Notes under the pieces: model-generated | Told to the model about the DNA's origin: nothing | The model's input: only the letters and a program-made list of their open reading frames with translations | Databases searched by the model: none | NCBI RefSeq assembly: GCF_914767665.1 | Contig: NC_059502.1 | Location: 56,836,031-56,900,030, forward strand | Reading direction: 5' to 3' | From: Harmonia axyridis | Taxonomy: Eukaryota; Arthropoda; Insecta; Coleoptera; Coccinellidae | Length of the DNA: 64,000 bases | Part shown: positions 55,906 through 64,000 of the stretch, piece after piece | How positions within the stretch are numbered: position 1 is the stretch's first letter | Layout of the letters: every line of letters starts with the position of its first letter | Program-made: the position numbers and the translations under genes

Positions 55906-56358
55906 GTCATATAGGAGTAATTTAGGTTTGGTTAATGAATAAAATGAGTGAATTATAACAGTGGTATGATACTTTTGGTTTAGCATCTCCAATTCAAGTT
56001 AAAAAAATGCAGATCAATATCGAATCATAACAGATGTTAATAGTTCAGCAAAATGAGTTTAAAATTGTGAATTGTTAAAAGTTTACTACTCTCGATAACT
56101 CCGGCTTCTTTAACAACATTATTGGTACCTTGGTTGTCTCTTACTTTATGCATGTACTAGCAAACTTCTTATTCACAAAAAGTAATGAACCAAAACAAGA
56201 ATCTCCAACAGAAAAACAGCAACATATCCTGATCAAATGTTCGTTATAACATAACAGCAAAAATGTACCATTAATTTCACCTATAGGAAAAAAATTGAAT
56301 TCCCATGAAATCGGACTTTCAATCAGTGACGGCTCGTGCCCTCGAGATGTGGGTCGGC

Positions 56359-56484
<126 letters not shown>

Positions 56485-56920
56485 TTTAATTCACACTAGC
56501 GTGGTTATATATATATATATATATAAATATATATAAATTTTCCCACACCCCTTATCATACTTATAACTATATAAATAAATATATATAAACAAATAGATTT
56601 CCACGTCACCCAAGAGGACGGGTTGGTTTTTTGTTTTTAATGGGAAACCTCACCTAGAATAGCCCTATTATAACCCAATATAAAAATGTAGTTCTCAAAT
56701 CAATGAAAACTGAAATAAAATGAAACTCTTGAAAAAAGAGAAATAATAAAATATTCAATTACCAACATAAAATATATATTTGAATAAACATAGAGAAAAC
56801 CTCTCACGAAAACATATAAATAAATGTATAAAATATAAAAAAATCTTATAAAGACCACAAAAAATATTGTGGAAATGACCGCATGTATTCTGGTCGAAAA
56901 TGTATGAGCTTGCTTACCCT

Positions 56921-57277
56921 TTATTCATTTTTATAGATCAAATCAATTCGACGATCTTTCTTTGTCGCGAAGTCATCAATTATTTTCTCGAAAAAAATGT
57001 TTCCTCTGGCTAGTTCTTTAACTAAACCTCTTTCGATTGATATCAGTGCCAGGTTATTTAAACGGTCTTGAGACATCATGTTCCTACTGAAAGATTTTAT
57101 TCTTTTGAGCGCTGAAAAACTTCTTTCTACTGACGCGGATGTTGGTGGCAGGGACAAAATCATACAAAATAACTTATATAATTCAGGAACATCGGAAACA
57201 ATATTATTTGAGAAAATGAATTCCGTAATACCATTCAGCATATTTGAATTGCCGAAGGTAGCATTGTCCCAGTACAT
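56921..57277 (-). pseudogene. hAT transposase C-terminal dimerisation domain
   Basis: The 118-codon frame includes LYKLFCMILSLPPTSASVER followed by SFSALKRIKSF, RNMMSQDRLNNLALISIERG and a charged tail. LPPTSASVERSFS...LK is the signature of the hAT family C-terminal (dimerisation) domain with the last acidic catalytic residue. The zinc finger and the rest of the catalytic core are absent. It is the coding remnant of the surrounding hAT element and shares its boundaries. Confidence 0.9.
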
Positions 57278-58112
57278 GATCAGAAAATCAATACCTAACT
57301 ACTATCGAACGGCATAAATAAGTTTTTTTCTGATTAAGACGTTATATCCCATAATCAACCATTCATTTGAATATATTTATTATATTTTCATGATCTGAAA
57401 ATCAATAGCTACTATCGAACGGCATAAATAAGTTCTTTTCTGATTAGGACATAATGTCTCATAATTAACCATTCATTTAATTATCAAATATTTGAAATAA
57501 ACTGTAAAAAGTTGCTGCTTGACGCTCTGCAATAGGATTACCGGCCAGCCGACCCTGTGTATTGGGAAGCGACCTTACATCGAGTTGTTGTGCCGTTCTA
57601 CTGAGTGGTCGTATTCTGGGCGTAAGTCGTAGTATCTTTTCCTTTACGTAGCGCTCTCGGTAGCGCTGGTTCCGTAATCGGCTCTCGGCCGACCTAACGT
57701 GATGAGATGCTTTCAGTGATATTCCAGGAGTTGCAATTGTATAATTGTAACATTTGTGTTACATTTCAGACCTAATGTTACGGTGTTACGTACAATTCTG
57801 GAATAACTTGTTTGGGGTGATGTTACGAAAAGTAACCATTTACGATTGTGGTTTGTTACAATTTATGAAAGGGAATAACAACGCTGGATGCTTTGGAAAT
57901 CGAATATTAGGTGGGTCCGAAAGAAAATATTGGCCGGTATAAGTTATATTTTCCTGTTCTGAGTGGAAATATTCATTACCGAGGGAATTTGGATATCGAA
58001 ATCGATAACTCCGATTGAGTTTGAATGAATAGAACTATTTTCTATTTCCTGATAATTTTTGGGTCGGCCCGGCCGACCCTGCCGACCCTGACGAGCCGTC
58101 ACTGCTTTCAAT

Positions 58113-59879
58113 GAAAAATAATTTCGAGTGTGTTGAAGAATTTCAACATATTTTTTTATTTGGGGTTCATTTCTTGTTGTCAAGCAAATTACTCAATAAT
58201 TCAGTAACAAAATGATGTTCAGCGATAGCGATTATCAACCTTAAAACGTTTCTGATTATAAATTGTTTCATTTCCAACAATTGCACCAATATAGAAAGAT
58301 GCCTGGCGATATCATTTTGAGCTCACATATTAAATAATAATCCGAAATATTTTATCCTCTTACCCAAAAAATTTTGTATGTGTATTAATAACTTGACAAC
58401 AGGGTTCGATAGAAAATCGTTGTCAAAACGATACTTTTAGTGCTGACAAAACAATTTGGAGATTCCAAACTGAATACTGGAAGATGAATTAAGATTCATT
58501 GAAATTCTATGAAATCAATATTTCACATAAAGTGAAATCGAATTAGGATAATCTTCAAATCATTAAATAAATAATACAAGAAATCGTGAACTCCAATAAT
58601 CTTCATGCAAGTTATTAAAATAAATCAAACATCCCAAAGATTATCTAACGAAACTAAATAATAGATTGGGTGTTTCAAAGTAGATCAAATCAATCTCAAA
58701 CTATCCCCCTCGCCATACGTCGCTCACAATGTGAAATATAGACAAGAAATTTCTCACCAATTTTCTCCTTGCCTAATGAAATAAATTTATTTGGCATTTA
58801 TCATAAGACTTGCAGGGAAATAATAGTTGTGAAATATTCTTCAACTTGGAATACAAAGTTTTGTATTGATGGTAGCCTATAACCACACTGCTCAGGCAAT
58901 TATTGTCTTACAATATAATGCTTGCTCTTTATTTCACATCTATTTGAACAGTCAAGGATATTACTTTCGAATTGTTCTTAGTCATTTTTTTTTTTTTGTA
59001 TAAAAATTCATGAAATTTAGATTTATGCAAAAGCCTCTACTGAGAGGTGTCTTATCACACAGAAAATGGTGCTTATGAATAATCGATTATTTTATTGATA
59101 TTAATTAATATTGAATATTCTAATTCGATACGATGTGATTTATATTCGGTCGAGTAAGTACCGAAATAAAAATATCGGAAAAAGAATTTCACTAATTTAT
59201 CAAAAGTAAAGACGTTCATGGTAATTTTTTTTATTATCGCGATATTATACACTCTGAATTATTGCCAGAAGGTGAGACAGTAAATTGAGAATATTATTTG
59301 ATCGCTTGAGAGATAATGTTCCCAAAAATATTAATATTTTGGGAAAAAGGGGGCTTTTCAAAATTAAACCACTTTTATGTTATTTATAAAGACTATTTTG
59401 AATTTGACGAATTTAAATGAATGATACATATCCTGAGTTTTATATTTTGATATCTTTATGGGTCTTTGATTCCAATAAAAGTCTTTTCAAGGTTAAACCG
59501 ATGATCACATACATTTTTAGTTATTTGTTGTTATCTCAAACATTAACCTAGTGTTGAGTGGTTAAGAGGGGTCTACTCCTTTTCAGTGTTCATTTCAAAA
59601 AGAGTTCGTCATTGCAGAAAGTCCTTATTTATCTTCTTTTTTTTTTGGAATAGAAAATAAAGAATTAGATTAATTCTTTATTGAAGAATTAATACATGCA
59701 TGATATAATTTTACGAACAAACATTTATTTTTTCATGAATTTTCACTTAAAAATTATATACAAAAAAGTTTTAATAGAGGCTGAAAAAACGGTTTTTCTG
59801 AAATTAAAATGAAGACGTAAAAACTTATTTTTAAATCTTGCATGTGGCAGAAAAGGACAGTAAATCACGTTCGAATTTC
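58113..59879. other. intron spacer, no recognised feature
   Basis: AT-rich WDR47 intron with homopolymer runs. No exon, RNA gene or repeat end is supported. Confidence 0.4.
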
Positions 59880-60000
59880 CTTCACTCATCCTGAAAAGTA
59901 GTAGAATCTCAAAAACGCCGAGGTGAGAGTAGTAGTTAAACTTTGGCAGATCACAAAAAAGCCACGTGGTATAAATCCCTCTTAAGGTTTCTCCAAAGTT
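59880..60000 (-). repeat. dispersed repeat, partner at 36406-36520
   Basis: Inverse-oriented copy of the 36406 repeat with CTTCACTCATCCTGAAAAG, AATCTCAAAAACGC and AGCCACGTGGTATAAA blocks in the same order. Confidence 0.45.
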
Positions 60001-60428
60001 GAAACTAAAAAATTGTGTTTACATTAATAATAGTGTCGTCCTCGGTGTCGTCATTTGCGAAAAAGGGAACATAACATTCACAATTTGTTTATAAACATTA
60101 TTCATCCATATTCAATCAACAAAGACACCGACAGACGTATTCAATTGAACGTATTCATGATCGATTGAATATGATCTCGTGACGAAATCGTTAATTATAA
60201 TTCGCAATTATACCAGTCGGTGCCCAATTAGAGCCGACAAAGTCGACTTATACAGTTCTGCATTTGACGCGTAGGCATTGATTTATTGCGCATTGCCATA
60301 TCGATATCATCCCATCATTCAACTATTGAAATTAGACAGATGAGCCGGTCGAGCACGTATCGGGACTATCCGTGATTTCTCGGCGGTCTTAATGTCATCT
60401 TTTTGCGCATTTGTTTTTTGTATAAATT

Positions 60429-60676
60429 AAGATTCAAAATATAAAATTCAAATGAGTCATCCTTGATGAAGGTTATTCGATATAAAAAAAAATTGTCAAG
60501 TGCACCGACTTGACGTCAGGAGCTTTTGAATATTTTCATTAAGATACTTATTGCTCTCTTGGAGACCACGGAACTCTATAAAGGCATATATAGACTTCTG
60601 GTGCCAAGTGCATTTTCCTATTTCTTTATATTGAATAACCTTCATCTAAGATGACTCATTTTGAATCTTATTTGAT
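60429..60676. mobile_element. MITE, about 248 bp
   Basis: AAGATTCAAAATATAAAATT with ATGAGTCATCCTTGATGAAG at the left pairs with CTTCATCTAAGATGACTCAT and TTTGAATCTT at the right. The arms are about 55 bases with a 140-base centre, no coding. Confidence 0.7.
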
Positions 60677-60729
60677 GCAGGTGCTGTCCGTTCTTTTCTT
60701 GTTAAGGTATGCCGTTAACGAGGGAAAAT

Positions 60730-60860
60730 GATTTCAGTCAAATGGCCCCCACGGTTACGGTTGCAGGACCATATTCTTTTCATAGAATTATCCATGACCA
60801 ATTCGCACATTTGCGGCTGCATTGCCACCGTTCTGCTCTTTCTTACTCTCAGAGGCCGCT
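60730..60860 (-). pseudogene. mariner-like scrap
   Basis: A short match to the family segment at 4556-4640 (AATGGCC-CCACG-T-CGGTT, CCATGACCAATTC-CACATT and TGCGGCTG blocks in order). No usable reading frame. Confidence 0.4.
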
Positions 60861-60924
60861 AGCTAGCTCAGGAGAGATCTGAATCTATTTAATAATAATT
60901 CTATATAATATAAATAAGATGAGA

Positions 60925-61975
60925 TGAGAGGTTTCAGGTTGAGTCTGTTCATGTAGATCTAGCAGAGGTATTTGACACAATATTTGTCACAATATTCTTA
61001 TGTTCAAGCTTTCACTCATTGGTATCGACGGTGACCTCTTGTCATGGTTTGCTTTTTACTTGTCCTATATAGTACAGGTTGTATCTATTTCGGGCTTTAA
61101 ATCACGAGCAATTATAGCCAGTTCGGGTGTTCCTCAGGGATCTCATCTTGGTACCCTCCTTTTCCTTATATATTAACGATATGGTGTTTATATTTGAGTT
61201 TATAATGTTCCTCTTATATGCAGATGACATAAAGTTCTTCTCTTCCGTCAGAAGTTTATTAGACTGCTTACTCTTTCAGGAGGACTTGAATTTTTTTGTT
61301 GAATACTGTAAGCTTCATCTTAATTTTACCAAGTGTCAGCTCATAACTTTCACTAGAAATCTCAATATCTTCGATTTCAAATATTCCCTTGGTGACTTCA
61401 CTTAATGTAGGGTATCCTCTGTAAAAGATTTGAGCATTTTATTCGATTCCAAGATGACTTTCGAAGAGCATATCTCCAATTCAGTGGGGAAATGTAACAC
61501 GCTAATGGGCTTCATAATGAGAACCTGCGAATCTTTCAGATCAACTGAACCTCTTTTCAGCCTATATCATGCCTATATTTTCAGCCGATTGGGTATTGGC
61601 AGTTGTGTCTGGAATCCCCTATATAATGTGTATAAAAAACGTCTCGAACATATTCAAAAAAGGACCATCAGATACGTTGAATACAAAATACGACCATCTA
61701 CCCTTTAGGGGACATTTCACACCTGTGGATAAAATATTCTCTTCATACACTTGAAGTTTCTAGAACTCGCGGGGATCTAGGGATCATTTTATTCTAGAGA
61801 TCAACCTCTTTTCAGGGTCCAAAATTACAGGACGAATTCAGCAGGAAACACCCCGTTATGTAGAATATGTCGGTTGTATATGAGACTTTCAAGAGAGATC
61901 GACATCTTCAATTGTTCCTTGAATTATTTTAGGAAACCTTTGAAGAAACACTACAAATAGATTTGCACTGTACAT
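60925..61975 (+). pseudogene. LINE (jockey/R1-like) reverse transcriptase, broken
   Basis: Across several frameshifts the plus strand gives a palm domain. It reads LSWF/YL-type pieces near 61030, SGVPQGSHLGTLLFLIYIND-like sequence (61110-61180), then LLYADDIKFFSS with the catalytic YADD box (61215-61250). KLHLNFTKCQ, an SVKDLSILFDSKMTFEEHI region, GKCNTLMGFIMRTCESF and HIQKRTIRYVEYK follow. These are the ordered motifs of insect non-LTR retrotransposons. A stop in front of the FDSKMTF block and later indels make it inactive. It is sense-oriented in the WDR47 intron. Confidence 0.8.
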
Positions 61976-62085
61976 ACATGTTGGATATTTCTGTCATGTA
62001 TAAATGTAGGCTTGGTTAATCGATCGTCTAGAGTTATGATTCGATTACCTGGCCTTTCGTCTTTTTCTCCGCGACTTTGTTGGAT

Positions 62086-62869
62086 TTGTAATAATTAAAC
62101 TCTTTTCAATTATTTACATCTATTTACAAAGCCACACTTATACAGTACAAACTCAGTATTGAAAAGATCCTAATTACGTCTTAATTACAAGTTTCTCACT
62201 ACTGTACTGAATTTCGTCTTTAACTCGTTTGTTGATTACTCGAAACGTCTTCGTTTATCACGTCTTCGTCGTACTTCAAGTTTTCGGTTGTCTCGTCTTT
62301 GATTTGTTCGTGACTCGTCGTATTCTAGTCCGCGAACCGTCTTTACGTCGTACGTCTTAAGTTGGCCGACCGAACTTGTTCTGTCTCCCGTCTTAGACTT
62401 AACTTCAACTTTACCCGTCTTCGGCTTAATTTGAACTGGCCCCTGCGACGATTGGAACTACCCTCTCTCAAATATCGACTTCCCTTCTCTCGGTTTGACC
62501 ACACCCTTAGGGGAAAGTACCATCCCCTAGTCCAATAAGAGCTTTGCCGTACCGCCCACAAAGATCTTCGCGGATTCCTGGAAATCGAATATTCTCGAAG
62601 GAATAAAACCTGATACACAGATGTAACACATCTGGTACAACCGTCTTGTTCTCGAACTTTCCCAACCCCTGTGAATCTCTTAAGTTTTACAATCGACATG
62701 ACACATCTTCGACACCCCGAAGAATTACACATCCTTTTTACATTATATGTACAATAACAATTCGTTCCCTGTAAATCAATTGAAACTGTCATGCCCTCGA
62801 CACTAAAAGGAACTAATAGGTCTCCAAGCATCCGGTTGACCATCGCAATTATTTACAGGGAACAATAAC
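62086..62869 (-). repeat. candidate solo LTR
   Basis: A 784-base block is flanked by the direct repeat TGGAT (62081-62085 and 62870-62874). On the minus strand it begins GTTATTGTTCCCTGTAAATA and ends TTTAATTATTACAA, giving short imperfect inverted ends. Its composition differs sharply from its surroundings (pyrimidine-rich, CGTC-rich). The 166-codon frame inside (62343-62843) has no gag or pol likeness. The standard TG...CA ends are not exactly at the duplication, so the call is tentative. Confidence 0.35.
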
Positions 62870-62879
62870 TGGATCCTAC

Positions 62880-64000
62880 ATACATATATGTATATAAATA
62901 AATTAGAAAAAAATAATTTAATCTATATAAACAAAATGGCCAATTGACAATCGACGCAATAAAAAAATATTCCAGGGTTGGGCAAAATATCCACAGTATC
63001 GAACGATAGCCTTGAACAAATTATAACCTTGACAGCATGTCCTCGATAACTTGGAGGAATTCTATCTTCAAGGAAATTTTGCATGTTATATATTGAATAT
63101 TTCTTTCATCTAGAATTAGATCTAATCAAAGAATGTGTTTATGATGTTGGTTTGATTGATACCTTTCCCTTCTTTTGAAGCCTTGAACCGTGGCTGGAAC
63201 GTAAAGGCTTATTGAGCAACAGAACTTGTCCGCTTTTGTATTGCCGCCGAAGAAAGGTTGTCATTAATTCTCATTCTTGATCTTGTGTGTCTTATGTCTG
63301 AAACATGCCATAATATAATTGTAATTATACGTTACTCGTATTTTTCTTTACGACGAATGCGTCAGATACGATCTTAACTATGTTTGTTGTACGCTCCTGA
63401 ATCACCATAATCACGATAAATGAACAATAAACACGAAATTTGAATTTTACTATTCCTGAAACGCAATAATAATTTTTCTTGATGTGTTGTCGTGGAAACA
63501 TTTCGATATGTTAATCAGTGTTGTCTCTCGACTCCGCCGTAGTAGGTGGAAAATGCGTTTTTATGATGTTTTCCCATTGCTTTGTGTTAATGCAAGAAAT
63601 ACACGCTGTGAATCCTCATCGGAAAAGTTTCGATATTTACGGTTGTGCTAGATTTTATGTATGGATTAAATTATGTGGAACTTGATCGATACCTAGTTAT
63701 AATATTGGTTTTCTCCGGATTTTATTTTTCAAGCAACATATAAATTTATTTCATTCTATTCTTTTTAGAAAGAATTGTTGAAAGGTGAAGTTCCTTTTAT
63801 TATATATTGCATATGATCGTTTTTTTCAGGTGAGTTTATAAAACTCAAATATTCAATTCAGAAGTTCCTTGAACAGTATTTGTTGAATAGTGTGAAAGTA
63901 ATATATGTTATACATAGTTGAAATTTCAATTTCGAAATTTTGAAACAAGGTGGATATATTTTTTTCCATGAATGATTTCAAAAGTATATTAATGTGAATA
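62880..64000. other. intron/edge spacer, no recognised feature
   Basis: AT-rich, no supported exon. If WDR47 continues rightwards, this is still intron. Confidence 0.4.

Noticed and set aside
62343..62843. 166-codon minus-strand frame as a gene
   Set aside because: Low-complexity Arg/Ser-rich translation of an LTR-like block with no domain. The Cys pattern does not fit a gag zinc knuckle.

Overview
This is an AT-rich insect nuclear window, probably from a beetle. The evidence is GT-AG introns in conserved animal genes plus a heavy load of Tc1/mariner, hAT, tyrosine-recombinase, copia, LINE, SINE and foldback repeats. The species assignment is inference. Only about 7 kb is conserved gene sequence; most of the rest is decayed or foldback mobile DNA.

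Genes, left to right. A single SPX-domain first exon of the phosphate exporter XPR1 lies on the minus strand at 9545-9613, with the rest of that gene off the left edge. Head-to-head with it, mevalonate diphosphate decarboxylase is complete in seven exons on the plus strand (10689-14894, 384 aa). Then come two minus-strand genes: mitochondrial ATP synthase epsilon subunit (16240-16471, two exons, 57 aa) and Golgi pH regulator/GPR89 (17885-20191, eight exons, 464 aa). On the right, the plus-strand WDR47 gene contributes its LisH-CTLH exon (50719-51085) and a 1.2-kb low-complexity/coiled-coil exon (54016-55247). A possible first coding exon sits at 47501-47526, and the WD40 part runs off the right edge. 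WDR47 exons are strikingly GC-rich compared with the AT-rich MVD and GPHR exons. These are unrelated housekeeping genes rather than a pathway cluster.

Mobile DNA. The stretch 22-47 kb and the introns are layered with repeats. They include foldback elements with arms up to about 600 bp (several ending in TACAGGGTG), at least six decayed copies of one mariner-like family, two deletion-derivative mariners in TA sites (one nested in a Tc1-like transposase), and a copia integrase fragment between short inverted repeats. There are also a hAT derivative with an exact 8-bp target duplication, tRNA-like SINE sequence including an inverted palindrome, two LINE reverse-transcriptase fragments and a candidate solo LTR.

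The most unusual signals are two. (1) A family of long palindromes shares a fixed core (TCGCCTGCGGCTCGT) and a TATACTATT end while their arms differ completely in sequence yet stay self-complementary; one of the four adjoins a broken tyrosine-recombinase gene in a WDR47 intron. (2) Two copies of a repeat carry a hammerhead-ribozyme-like core, one with an intact stem II.
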